Shown: positions 33,271-44,276 of the stretch, one piece after another
Layout: every line of letters starts with the position of its first letter
Position numbering within the stretch: position 1 is the stretch's first letter
Assembly: GCA_032622095.1 (NCBI GenBank)
Contig: CP136065.1
Coordinates: 155,193,577 to 155,257,576, forward strand
DNA length: 64,000 nt
DNA from: Siphonodentalium dalli
Taxonomy: Eukaryota; Mollusca; Scaphopoda; Gadilida; Siphonodentaliidae
Reading direction: 5' to 3'
Program-made: the position numbers and the translations under genes
The notes under the pieces: generated by a model
Told to the model about the DNA's origin: nothing
The model's database searches: none
Seen by the model: only the letters and a program-made list of their open reading frames with translations

Positions 33271-33470
33271 AGGCCGGAAGTACTTCGAGTTTACGTTGTT
33301 GGTAAGATCGAGCGTACGTTGTTGGTAAGATCGAGCGATGGTGCACATAACTTCAACTGTTCGCTCCGGTGCTGCATAGATTTGAAGGCCGGAAGTACTT
33401 CGAGTTGACGTGATGGCAAGATCGAGCGATGATGTACACAACTTCGACGATCGCTCCGGGTGATGCACAG
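33271..33470 (+). repeat. Tandem duplication, about 105 bp
   Basis: AGGCCGGAAGTACTTCGAGT with GGTAAGATCGAGCGATGGTG and TCGCTCCGG occurs twice. The first unit also has an internal copy of GTACGTTGTTGGTAAGATCG. It lies upstream of the PAN-like exon. Confidence 0.85.
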
Positions 33471-34577
33471 ATAACCATCTGTTTTTCGTCAGACTTAAAT
33501 CACAATAAACTAGGTCGTTATAGTATCAATGGTAGTCACAGTCATGGAATAAATTTATCCGACAGAAGTGGGTGTAATAAATACAGAACTTCCATCATAT
33601 TCTAGAATATTTTATCAAACTCGATGCGGACGGCGGATGCATATTCAAATTTCGTTCAAGCTCCGCTTTCTTGAAATATATCCTTGATCCCACAGGGGTT
33701 CGGGGATATTTAATTGTTTTTAAATTTTATATCACACAAGAAGGGTTAGGCCTACAGGTCCACATGTAGAGGTAATCACACGAAGTATGCGGAAATGGCT
33801 TCAAAATATCAAATTTGTTGACAGCTCTACCACCTCCTTATATATTTGTCTTCATCACTAACATCCATAAAATATGATACAGCAAAACAAATTTGAAAAA
33901 TATAAATCCCAAATATAAAACCTGATAGATTTTTTTTAAATGTCAATTATGTCCTCATCCATCAACTATTTATGGACCAAAAAGAAAAGTCATTTCTAGC
34001 AATTTAAGGTGTGATAACGGTGAATTATATAATTCCCACATATATATTTTTAAAACAGTCAAAATCTTTATAATACAGTATTGACTATTTAAAGGCACGG
34101 GCGGCGTTCGTTGCAGTAATAATCATATTTGTTCAAATCGCCATCAACAGAAGGAATATTAAAATATATATAGTTTTTTCATATTCCAAACATAATCAGC
34201 GCGTAAATAGTATAGTACATATGGGCCCATGTGAATTCCATGTACATTCCTTATGTGTGAAATGGTATTGATTGTGTGTATTGTGAAGCAATGCAGTGAC
34301 TGATCCGATGTCGAGAGTCAGTATGATAGAAACTTTGGTTTGATGTCTGGAGGGGTGAGATGGAACTGCATTGGTTTAGCCCCGTGTTTACATTTTTTGC
34401 GTTACTCCGTTCGTGCAGTACTTGTGTCGCTCACTCGGGACTAATCATTTTACGGGCTAAATCCATATTATGCCGATGAGGTTCCATAACAATGAAACTG
34501 AGTCAGGCCATGCCTTTATTGTTAATTAAAAATAATAAAAATTAAATCGCCACTTGAAAATATAAGAGGCGACATTG
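33471..34577. other. No gene recognised
   Basis: No supported feature is seen; the stretch is AT-rich. Confidence 0.4.
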
Positions 34578-34693
34578 CTCGCTATGGCATATTAATTATG
34601 ACAACCAATTGTCACCAAACTCCACCATATATAATTGTCACACCTACTATGCCATCGCTACTGTGATACGTGTGTCCACAGCAAATCTTGCAA
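34578..34693 (+). repeat. Dispersed repeat B, copy 2
   Basis: It reads TATGACAACCAATTGTCACC, AAACTCCACC, GTCACACCTACTATGCCATC and GTGTGTCCACAGC, matching 11944-12048 in the opposite orientation. Confidence 0.75.
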
Positions 34694-34955
34694 TGGATGA
34701 TGGCCATGATATCGAATATTAATAAGGTAAATTGTCCAATTTAAACCTGAAACAGGTTCGATACGTTGTCATGAGCAACATGTATAAGGTATGAATTGCC
34801 TAACTGTAATCTTATTATAAGCGGGATATAAACTATATTTAAAAACAAACCGTTTGTATTCATTGAGCCCAAGAACTGATAACTACATTGCCAGAAACGA
34901 TAATGCCGAAATAATATTGTTTTAGTCCCGCCTACTGATTAGCCATGCTATGTTC

Positions 34956-35356
34956 TTAACCCTTTACCCAACAAACCGGCCAAAACCGGCCAAATAAAGC
35001 TTCAACAGCCTAAAATATCTTCGGTCTGTCTCAATATAACCATACACATATGGATATCATTGGAACCGGCTCCTTGACCACATTGTGATAGTTACAGTTA
35101 TGCCCTGTGCCAATGCATTCTCTTATATATGCGAGTCGACCATAGGTCGCCTCGCATATATAAGAGAATGCATTGGCCTAAAAAAAATCTTTTTTTTAAC
35201 ACTTTTTACCATTTTTTCTTACATTCTTTAACAATTTTATAATTTTTAATGTGTTAAGCCAATGCATTCTCTTATATATGCGAGGCGACATATGGTCGAC
35301 TCGCATATATAAGAGAATGCATTGGCACAGGGCCCTTCTGTTGGGTAAAGGGTTAA
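34956..35356. mobile_element. piggyBac-type MITE with two internal hairpins
   Basis: Element 34960-35352 is flanked by TTAA on both sides (34956-34959, 35353-35356) and has terminal repeats CCCTTTACCCAACA / TGTTGGGTAAAGGG. A CCC start and TTAA target are typical of piggyBac. Inside, two hairpins (35109-35177 and 35258-35326), each made of GCCAATGCATTCTCTTATAT and its inverse, are themselves arranged as an inverted pair. No coding sequence is present. Confidence 0.88.
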
Positions 35357-35745
35357 CAGTTGTATAGTGCTGCACACGAATGGAAAAACACAAAAATGTA
35401 AAGTTGTTTTTGTTTCGGGTGTTTTGTATTCAGCACTCGCACTTTATCAAGAGATTTAGCAAGCACAAACTTCGAGTTATGTCTGCCAGAATTTAATGCC
35501 TGCATTTGTACCGATATTGGAACCTCAGACCATATATAGACCCCCTACAGGGAGCTAAATATGTTCTAAATGATATATTCTTGTAGATAAGAGTCTATGT
35601 AAGGTTAACTGAGGTTAATTAGGTTAATTTAAGTATAGGAACAAATTGCATTTCTAATTTTGTTCGGCCACGACACACGCACCCAACCCGCCTTGTGTCT
35701 GGGAAAAAATCAGTAGACCCCCATGGCAAAATCCTGATTAAAATT
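35357..35745. other. No gene recognised
   Basis: Short repeats of AGGTTAA near 35600 only. Confidence 0.4.
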
Positions 35746-36068
35746 AAAGGCCCACTTAATTTTGAAAACCTCCCACCAGATCACATTTTATAAAATATAT
35801 TCCATATATGAAAGAGGAAGCTCCAAAACACTGTATTATCAAATTACCCGGTGTAATATACTGTGAACACGTTGCTTTTGTTGAGGTATACCGACGTTTT
35901 TTCTGTGCTTAAGTTTCAGCAAAGTCTACTCTTTTCAATGGAAGGGGAATAACTATGTATCTTAGTTTGAATTTTATTGCATTCTGCGAGCGATACGGGG
36001 GAAATGTTTCTATGATTTCAGCTATTTTCTATTCTTCTATGAGCACCTTTGAGACACAGACGTTCTAA
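35746..36068 (-). mobile_element. Partial copy of the AAGGCCC MITE
   Basis: It starts AAAGGCCCACTTAATTTT and matches, in inverse orientation, the right half of 38584-39226, including CTGTGAACACGTTG, TTTTCAATGGAAGGGGAATA and GAGACACAGACGTTC. It breaks off without a second terminus. Confidence 0.7.
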
Positions 36069-38039
36069 GTGTGGATACACACATGCATGTAATCTCTGTG
36101 AATATCGTGTATTTGGCGTTTTACATGGATCATACACACCGTGTAATACGTGTCCGCTGACAACCCAATCATTGCGACTGTGTTTGACCACAGTGAGTTA
36201 AACTCTGAATCGCTGACGAGCCGTTGACTGGGACGAAGTCGTCAGGCCGCTTAAAATAAGTATTCGCTCGATAACTCAAATGGTCGACGTTCTGTTTAAA
36301 TCATTGTCAGTCTTCTATTGATGTTAATACCAGTGATGGCCTCTTCCCCAACGCAGGGGGCTATGACCCCCAACATGCACGGGGAGCTATATTATCCCAG
36401 AAGCTACCGAATTCACCATTGCATATTTCTTCGCCGGGGGTGTGCATGCAGCACCCTGAGTCCTGACACCCTGCTTTATAAATATCGTATAGTCATGTCT
36501 GTCGTGGCTGTTTTCTACGAGTGAGTAATCTAATATGCAGCAATTTATGCTATTCATATAATTATGAACATATTATACAGCTTTAAATTTGAATGCATGG
36601 TGTTGCTGTTTGTCTTCATTCGGCGAAAGGGTTGCCTAGCTACGAGTTCCCAACTACGTCACCTTTCCTCTCTTGTGTTATACAGTTATACATGTATACG
36701 CAACATTTACAACTATGGAATATTTAAGTAAAACATTATATTGTAATTCTTGCCCAGATAATCCCGGCTGATACATTCAATTAACTCCCTTAGTTATTAG
36801 AAGCTTTCGAGAACCAGCCCCTCCCCCAATCATGGATTATGGTAGAAAATGTTATAATTCAAGCTTGTGACAGTTAGTAGCTTCTTCAACCTTTGGCTTG
36901 ATAAACATATATATAAATGGGGGGGGGGGGGGTGTCACTCTTTTTAATTTCAACGCTGTACCTGCATTATTTTTTGGCGCTATAATGAATATTTGCAATC
37001 CCAATTGAATTAATGTTATCCCATGAGCTCGCTCTCAAATTATCAGAGAAATCTCAACAAGCCGGTATCATCCTATACAAGAATTCTGCATATTTTATTT
37101 TTGTTTGGATGACCCTGTTTCCTAGAAATGACAGAAACAAATCATGTATAAAATCGACCGGCTCTAATCCACTTTTCGAAATGAATTATAACTCGTGAAA
37201 AACAGCAACATATATCAGACAAGAATTACTCATTTCGGCATCCATGAAAGAAGACATGTTTATGACTGGCCTGAAATTTCTTGATGGCAGTTTGTTTGAT
37301 AATGGCTTATAACTACTCACTGGTGAAATTGACCTCTCGCGCGCAGGTGATTAATTTTGTCAATTATTGATGTGGCCATGTAAAATACATGCATGTGTGT
37401 ATCCACCCTAAATGGTGACGAACTATAGTATTTTAATCATATTGTTTGTCATACTAGCAGGGTTATGTGGCGTTGCCTAGGTTAAAGAGATGTGAAATCC
37501 TCTGTATGGTGGGGACATTTGGTGTGAATAGAGGATACTTTTGCTCAAAGTGTTACACGTATTCTCATAAATTATTGCATATCCAAATGGCATCACAAAA
37601 CGTCATTTTTATAACTGGGTTATAAGTAGTGGCTCATCTTGTCCGAGTGATTGTCATTGTCGCGATTAATTCGACCAACCAATAAAGAAGTATTTTTTTT
37701 ATTTACAACTGCACGTACACATTTGTCATTTGTTTTAATCGTATAGTCGACGTGGTTGGAATTGATGTTTTTTTTAAATATTTTTATTGGCATCAAAACA
37801 TGAACATCCTAAACATATTAGTTCACAAAAATAAAAGACGACAATTGGGTGTTACACAGAGATGTATAAATTAATCTTGTAAGTTAGACTAAGATTTTGA
37901 GGACACCTGGTTATCATGTCTTCATGAAGATACAGCTGTTTTAAGGAAATGTCCATGTGCTCCTCTGCCCGACACAAAGCGAGAGTTTAAGTTTATGAGT
38001 CTGCTCTAAAAGAATGACATAAATTTTCTGTATCAGGCA
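36069..38039. other. No gene recognised; one G tract
   Basis: About 2 kb without a supported gene. A G run lies at about 36919-36932. ATTTTTATTGGCATCAAAAC near 37780 is AT-rich but not an identifiable gene end. Confidence 0.4.
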
Positions 38040-38485
38040 GATGTACCCTTGCCAGATTGTGACGACATGGGTACCCCCCCCCCCCCCCCCCGCCAATTAT
38101 GGTCAAATTGTTCAATAGTTTGAAATTTCATACCAAACACAATATTAGTTGTAAATTTCACACCAACAATATGTTGGAATTGCTCTGGTTGTCGGAGCTT
38201 CCAACCAGAAATGCATGTGGAATTTGTTGTTTTAGACCAACAGTTGCATACCTTCCTACTTTTGGTAAAAATATTGGTTTGAAATTTCCTATGGGTCCAA
38301 ACTCTTCGGTATCCGGTCAAAATTCAAGTAAAAAAAAGCCATCTGAGGTACCTAGCAGCTCGAACATTCAAAGCCGCGGGAGTGTGCAAATTGAATTATG
38401 CTATCTTGGGAGTTTGATCTGATTCAAGGGTGAGGGTGCAATTGGAAATCCTGCGTCAACTGAAACCATCTAGCTGCGTCCCTAT
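38040..38485 (+). mobile_element. hAT-type MITE, decayed copy with poly-C tract
   Basis: A C run (38073-38090) is followed by TAGTTTGAAATTTCATACCA, CACACCAACAATATGTTG and TTAGACCAACAGTTGCATA, all as in 52213-53431. It ends CATCTAGCTGCGTCCCTA, a diverged terminal repeat. The left terminus is not recognisable. Confidence 0.6.
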
Positions 38486-38580
38486 ATTAAAATGGAATTA
38501 CGAAGTCAGTTGTTGAAACAGACGATAACCATGATCGATCATAAACCGAGCGCGTGAACGGTTGCGAGCATATCCCTGAG

Positions 38581-39229
38581 TGAAAGGCCCACTTAATTTT
38601 CGAATCACCCATTAGTTTTTTCAAACCTTGATATACGGTTTTAATAAATAACAATCTATGCCATAAAATATGATTCAAGTACAGTAATGCTCTAAGTAAT
38701 CGACTTCTTAACCACAGCAGAATTATGGGTAACCAGAGAGCTTTCCGATGAATGGCAACAAGCCATATTTCCGACTAAATCCTGAAAAGTTACCCATAAT
38801 TCTGCTGTGGTTAAGAAGTCGATTACTTTGAGCATTGATGTACTATAAATCATCACCATTTGGAACATCTGTGTCTCAGAAGGTGCCCACAGAGTAATAG
38901 AACATAGCTGATATCATAAAATTATTTCCCACGTTATGGCTCCCAGAATGCAACATAATTCAAACTATAGTTTATTTTCAATGTAAGGAGAATAACTCTA
39001 TATCTAAATATATAGAGTTATTCCCCTTCCATTGAAAATAACAGACTTGTGCAGAAACATGAGCACAGACCAGACATCGATATCTCAACAAAACAACATG
39101 TTCACAGTTTTTTACACCGAATAAGTTGAAAATACAATGTTTTGGGGCTTCCTCTTTCAAATGGTAAATAATATGGCATCTATTTTATATAATGTGATTT
39201 GGGGGTTCGAAAATTAAGTGGGCCTTTGA
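38581..39229. mobile_element. MITE with AAGGCCC termini and TGA target duplication
   Basis: Element 38584-39226 has 21-base perfect terminal repeats beginning AAGGCCCACTTAATTTTC. TGA is duplicated on each side (38581-38583, 39227-39229). A 3-base target fits Harbinger-type or Zator-type elements, but the superfamily is not settled. The interior has a hairpin (38969-39041) made of TCAATGTAAGGAGAATAACT and its inverse. A second MITE (38682-38840) is nested inside. Confidence 0.82.
38680..38842. mobile_element. Nested Tc1/mariner-type MITE
   Basis: Element 38682-38840 is flanked by TA on both sides. Its terminal repeats are about 53 bases (CAGTAATGCTCTAAGTAATC ... GGGTAAC), nearly perfect, with an interior of about 55 bases. 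CAGT ends and a TA target fit the Tc1/mariner superfamily. Confidence 0.8.
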
Positions 39230-39804
39230 CGGATACCGATAACCACGAATCGAGGTGACCACATATCGCCAACCAGCGATAAAATAGAAGCGTACTGTCT
39301 CCGTGGGATATTTTCCTGTAGTATTGTTTTCATTGGTCAGGTAAATCACATGGAACATACCTGATATTTTCTGGCTTGTCATGTGAACGTGCCATTAATA
39401 ATGTCCAACCACCTCGAGACATACGTGCAGGATCACTATATTACATATATTAAGATTGATTGTAGGATTAACCGAGCATTAATATTGACCAAATAACGAG
39501 ATATTTAAAGAAGTGTTCTTAAAATTGTTCTTTTGGGATTTGACCAGGAACACACAAAGAACGTGTTCGCAGGTTTGGATTTTTGCTCCCCGTTCTTGTT
39601 CTGTTCCTGGCCTGTTATCGGGGTTCGATTCCTAAAACCCGGGTCATCTCTTGGTGGTCTAATTGTTAGCGAACACAGAAGAACAGTGATTCGAATCAAC
39701 ATATGAGCCCTGAGATATAATTACAAAGCATGTCGTGAAATTCTTCCGAAACATGTCTTGGTTTCGTTGAAGAATCTTAAACGAAACATCCATAAATCAA
39801 TTAA
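39230..39804. other. No gene recognised
   Basis: GGTTCGATTCC near 39615 matches a polymerase III B box, but no A box at the right distance or tRNA fold is found. Confidence 0.4.
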
Positions 39805-40265
39805 TTAAAGATACTCAATCTGATCAGACGCTCGTAAATTGCTATTTCTCTGGCTTTTAGGGGGTAAACATATCTGATACGAGAGGAATCCACCCATCAA
39901 AGTTCAGAGTGATCAGATATCGATCAGATATATATTTTTGAAGTTTGTTATTTCTCGAGATGTGTAATAATATGCGACCCAGATACACGTGGTCAAGCGG
40001 AAGGTCTCGGACAAAATTGCGGATGAAAATGGATAACTATAAAATCAAGTAGTCAAATTTCGTGACATTTTAGTGATAATACGGCCATATTTTGATATGT
40101 TGATAAATAACAAGTTTTGGGAAATTTTATACCATAGTTGACAGCAGTTAGCATTATTTTGTTGCATTAAATCGATTCTGGTAACTAAAGCGTATTTTGA
40201 TGAAATGTTGTTCTTGTTGTATCTTGGTGGTATGGGGACCGTCTGATCGGATTTAGTACCTTTAA
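39805..40265. mobile_element. TTAA-type MITE (family T), most complete copy
   Basis: Element 39809-40261 is flanked by TTAA. It begins AGATACTCAATCTGATCAG and ends CTGATCGGATTTAGTACCT, giving about 22-base terminal repeats. The interior has the shared GAGGAATCCACCCATCAAAG, CAGAGTGATCAGATATCGAT and GTCTCGGACAAAATTGCGGA blocks. A TTAA target fits piggyBac or Kolobok; the ends lack the usual CCC of piggyBac. There is no coding sequence. Confidence 0.85.
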
Positions 40266-40721
40266 TATTTTGCTGAATATGCTATAGTATTTTTAGTGCA
40301 CTTGATCTATAATATATGTCGCTCCTACAGTACATGTAAAACCAATGGACAATGGCAACAGCTGTCGAAATACAACGATGTTGTTTCGTGTATAAATGTG
40401 ACAGGCATAACAATGACATAGGATGTCGTCTTTTCCCTTTTCTACAGCATCTGCATGGTGGCAACTTTCACTCGCGCATGAGATCAGTAAATTAATAATA
40501 TTTTTTTTAAATCAATTTTATTCTTCAAAAAACATGAGCAATAGACTAACAAATGTTCAGCCAACATTACAGTACACAGTTCAGTATGCGGTAATTCTAC
40601 CTTTATTTCCACAATTAACACATATCTTCAACCATTATGCAATTACAATTACGGTAATGTCTTTGAAATAGCATTAATGAAACAGTTAGAATTATTTGCA
40701 TGGTAATGGTGTTCATGTGCA

Positions 40722-41176
40722 CAGGGATGTAGCCACTTGGGGGTGTTTATGTGTCTCACAGCCCCCCCCCCCACTTTCGTAAAATATTTCAGTAGTTCGA
40801 AATTTCATGTCTGGCACAACATCAGACCGAACATATGCTTAATTTGTTCTGAGTGTGTGATTTCCAACCATTAAATTAACGAGAAATGTGTTGCTTTTAA
40901 ACCAAAAGTGGAATATTTTCTAACATTCAAACTTTTTTTGACTGGAATGGCCATCTGTTCGAAACTTTTCCGACCATAGGGGAAGTTGGGTTGGAAACTT
41001 ACAAAAGTTGGAGACCTTTAGGTGCCATTTGGAAGAAACAATCAACACAAGAGGTGCAAATAGAATGTCCCGCACTTGGAATGTTGGGTGTTGGATCTGG
41101 CTCAGGGGGATGCAGATGGAAATTCTTGAGTTGGACATTCCCAACGTACATGTACACCCTCTAACCACGTCGCTTG
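40722..41176 (+). mobile_element. hAT-type MITE, diverged copy
   Basis: It starts CAGGGATGTAGCCAC, with TCTCACAG and a C run, then TTCGAAATTTCATGTCTGGC and AACCAAAAGTGGAATATTTT. It ends ACCCTCTAACCACGT, a decayed terminal repeat. No 8-base target duplication is preserved. Confidence 0.6.
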
Positions 41177-41392
41177 CCCATCAAAGTTGTGGAGCATCGT
41201 TCATGTATTTTGAAGATTACTGCTCAATTAAACACCACCTCGGTTAGATCAACGTCCAACATGAAGAGCACATCGCCAGCAGATGCATCAGGGTGCACAT
41301 TGGTAAAGTTGAGAAGGCTCCTTTGATCCAACAAGAACTGAAAATATGACAAGCAACAAGCTACATTTTATCGTCCTTACAGCACTTCAAGA

Positions 41393-41470
41393 AAAAACAA
41401 AACACAAACCACCATCACCACAACAACAACAGCAACAACAACACAAACAATGCAACAACAGAACAACAAG
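41393..41470 (+). repeat. CAA-rich simple repeat
   Basis: An imperfect (CAA)n/(CAC)n stretch, CACAACAACAACAGCAACAA and neighbours. Confidence 0.8.
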
Positions 41471-41544
41471 ATAACTGTTATAAGACTCTCATTGAAAACA
41501 AGTATGCATAAAGTTATTATTGTATACCTCCGGTGCATAATCCG

Positions 41545-41770
41545 ACTTAACGCTCGCAAATTACTATTTCCTTGGATTCGGGGGTAAAAATATTTGATTC
41601 GAGTCGAGGAATCCACCCATCAAAGCTCAGAGGAATCAGATATCGATTTTTTAAATACATGTATATTATTTTTCACCACGATAATGTTTAGTTGCCCAGT
41701 AAACAGTCGACGAGAAGACTGTCTCGGACCAAATTGCGGACGAAGATGGATAACTCTTATACCAATTGGA
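41545..41770 (+). mobile_element. TTAA-type MITE (family T), partial copy
   Basis: It contains AACGCTCGCAAATTACTATT, GATTCGAGTCGAGGAATCCA, CAGATATCGATTTTTT and TCTCGGACCAAATTGCGGAC, as in 39809-40261. Both termini are lost. Confidence 0.65.
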
Positions 41771-42046
41771 TTTTTTAGAAACTTTAGATTGAGAAGACTG
41801 GTGGCTACAGCAGTCCATGTGTGCAGACTCATAGAAGGTTCAGTGTACAATTCAAAATTAATTTAAAACATGTTCACAATTTCTCAAGGGAACTACTCGC
41901 CAATGAGAATTTGACAAAGAAATGATTAAACTGTTTAAGTTTATGCTATATAATCAGCAGATAGCTCACTTTAGAAGCTTTCGGTCGGCCTCTATGGCAT
42001 TCTTCGGCATTTAGTGTAAGGTAGACAGCTATACATATTCGAAGTA

Positions 42047-42117
42047 AACAATATTATATAATGACAATAAATCAGTTCAGTTGGATGACTGATTTATTGT
42101 CATTATGTAATATTGTT
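42047..42117. repeat. Hairpin, 30-base arms
   Basis: AACAATATTATATAATGACA ATAAATCAGT is mirrored by ACTGATTTATTGTCATTATG TAATATTGTT around an 11-base loop with one mismatch. Confidence 0.85.
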
Positions 42118-42136
42118 CAGTTTGCATGACATAATT

Positions 42137-42300
42137 ATTGTAATTTAGGAGATAAACGTACCCTGTTGAGTTGTACATTCTGGGATTCGATCATGATAAC
42201 AGTTTGTGAACGAGCCGGCTTGCCGGCGAGTTCACACACTGTTTTCATGCTCGAATCCCAAAATGTATAACGAAACGGGGTACGTTTATCTAATTGTAAT
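42137..42300. repeat. Foldback element, about 75-base arms
   Basis: ATTGTAATTTAGGAGATAAA CGTACCC ... GGATTCGA ... GTTTGTGAAC is mirrored by GAGTTCACACAC ... TCGAATCCCAAAATGTATAA ... GGGGTACGTTTATCTAATTG. The centre, GAGCCGGCTTGCCGGC, is GC-rich. Confidence 0.8.
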
Positions 42301-42477
42301 TCAATCTAGCAAGGAATTTGCAAAAAAACTGTATAAAAAGTATCATTTAGTCATTTTCATGACACGAATCGAGACTTTCATTTCGCCGTTGTCATCGTGC
42401 ACAAATCATTGAGTTTGTTCATTGCGTTACTCGGAACACTGCTCCGTAACCATTTCCCGTGCATGTGGCTGCATGGT

Positions 42478-42674
42478 TGGCTCGTTTCGCTACTCCGTTC
42501 TGTGCCAATGAAATTGTACCGTGTCACATTCAGATTTGATGCACGCTGAAGCGGCCGATGAACGGTATCCATAGACAACAACGCGCGGGTGTGCTCGTTT
42601 CGCTACTCGTTCTGCGCCGATGAAATTTGACCGTGCTACATTCAGATTTGATGCACGCTGAAGCGGCCGATGTC
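42478..42674 (+). repeat. Tandem duplication, about 116 bp
   Basis: GCTCGTTTCGCTACTCCGTT with ACATTCAGATTTGATGCACG and CTGAAGCGGCCGATG occurs twice head to tail; the second copy is shorter. Confidence 0.85.
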
Positions 42675-42969
42675 GGTGAATCGACAACGAAAGTTATCCG
42701 CTCTCGGCCAACCAGAATGCTTGTTTTTAGTGACAAATACTCAATTGAATTACAATATGTAATATTCTTCACTTTTGCTGTGTTTTGGAAGTTTGTGTCG
42801 CCCCAACATTCAGAAAATTCGACAGGACGGAATACAAAAGCAAAAGAACTCCGGTTATTTTGTCAGCTCCATGAATTCCGTTCCCGTTCATTTTGTGCTA
42901 TAATATAGCAGTCTACATTCTTCGAAATACACGATGACAACGCCATGATATCACTGATGGATGGCAAGA

Positions 42970-43510
42970 TTTCTGGTGAAAGTATAGATCATGCCATGAA
43001 TCTCTACTATCGCTAATACCCGTAGAGATCATATTCCACCAGTGCAAAACCTTGGGAACTTTTTGGAAGTTTTGATAGGGAACCTTATAAAGTCGAAAAA
43101 ATAACGCGGGGAATACATGTATATTTCTTAGTTATTATCTGTTCCTTAATAATGTACTTCACTGTCGGTGAAGGTCCCAACTCTAAATTTCACGATTTAA
43201 GTGAATTTGTGAGCGATTTTGCGATGAGTCGCTTAAAATTATGGCATTTCTCCTGGGTAATTAATTTGATGTTTATATTGCGATATATCGGCTCACAAAA
43301 ATTAGAGAAAAGCATGCAATTTCGAATTGGGACATTCACATACAGTGAAGTACATTATTAAGGAACAATTAACAACTAAGAATTAAATTCCCCACGTTAT
43401 TTTTTCGACTTTATAAGGTTCCCTGTCAAAAGTTCCAAGGTTTTGTATTGGTGGAATACGGGCATTAGCCAGAGTAGAGATTCATGGCGTGATCTAGTGA
43501 TTTCAAGTAG
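42970..43510. mobile_element. Element with about 190-base terminal inverted repeats
   Basis: TAGATCATGCCATGAATCTC, ATTCCACCAGTGCAAAACCT, GGGAACCTTATAAAGTCGAA, TGTTCCTTAATAATGTACTT and CACTGT on the left are mirrored on the right by ACAGTGAAGTACATTATTAA through GATTCATGGCGTGATCTA. The central 150 bases are unique. It has no coding sequence and no clear target duplication. Confidence 0.8.
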
Positions 43511-43785
43511 ACTGAACAATCGTACATTTTAAACTTGTTTTGTATTTCCCTCTATATAGATACATGGATGATAGTTCAATTCCATTTTGAACAAGGATCT
43601 GGGGCAAACTCTAAAGAGTTGACGAGATATAATTATAAGGTATACGATTGTTGTCGGATCAAGTTGAGACGATGATAATTTACTTGAGTTGACGAAATAC
43701 ATCATTGCATATGTTTGCTTTGCATGATTACACGTATTGGGATGTTTAGTGGTTGTTAATTGCCAGGGCAGCCACACGTACATGT

Positions 43786-44276
43786 ATCTTGTAACGTGTG
43801 TTGCATGGCATTGCCAACGAAAGCACCTGACTCACGTGAACATTCCGCCTACATGTATACACGATTCCGCCTACATGTATACACGGTTAAACCGTTTAGA
43901 AGTTTTGTGTCAAACGTGAACATTCCGCCTACACGTATACACGGTTAAGGGTACTCAATCCGATTAAGCTACCCTAAATTACTATTTCTTTGGCTTCGGG
44001 GGTAAACAAATATTTGATTCGAGTCGAGGAACCCACCCTTCAAAGCCCAGAGTGATCAGATATCGATTTTTGAAATTTATTAATTTTTGGAGTATCCAAT
44101 TTTCATGTCAATCGGCGAACCTGCGTGTGCCTCACGAATGTTTGTTAAGGACTATAGATATGAACCCGCCGACATGGGAAGGACAATGCTCCGACCATGC
44201 ACTGTCTACACGATGTACGTTATCGCAAGATACATGACACTCAAAATGACATTAATTATTCGAAAAGTTAGCAAAG
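43786..44276 (+). repeat. Dispersed repeat A, copy 2 (interrupted twice)
   Basis: 43786-43944 and 44089-44276 match 2196-2636. A partial TTAA-type MITE (43949-44088) separates the halves. At GTTAGCAAAG the repeat is cut by the large array and resumes for only about 8 bases (ACATCTTT) after 53630. Confidence 0.85.
43945..44088 (+). mobile_element. TTAA-type MITE (family T), truncated copy
   Basis: TTAA is followed by GGGTACTCAATCCGATTA, GCTTCGGGGGTAAACAAATA, GATTCGAGTCGAGGAACCCA and CAGAGTGATCAGATATCGAT. It stops at TTTATTAATTTTT with no right terminus. Confidence 0.75.

Noticed and set aside
33163-33468. 101-aa minus-strand frame upstream of the PAN-like exon
   Set aside because: It is made of a tandem duplication and has no domain; the duplicated DNA explains it.
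35196-35393. 65-aa frame in the piggyBac MITE
   Set aside because: It crosses hairpin arms and simple sequence; non-coding.
39600-39700. tRNA or tRNA-derived SINE (GGTTCGATTCC at about 39615; GTGGTCTAATTGTTAGCG and GATTCGAATC at about 39655-39700)
   Set aside because: Box-like words are present but no cloverleaf, proper spacing or poly-A/SINE tail; too weak to call.
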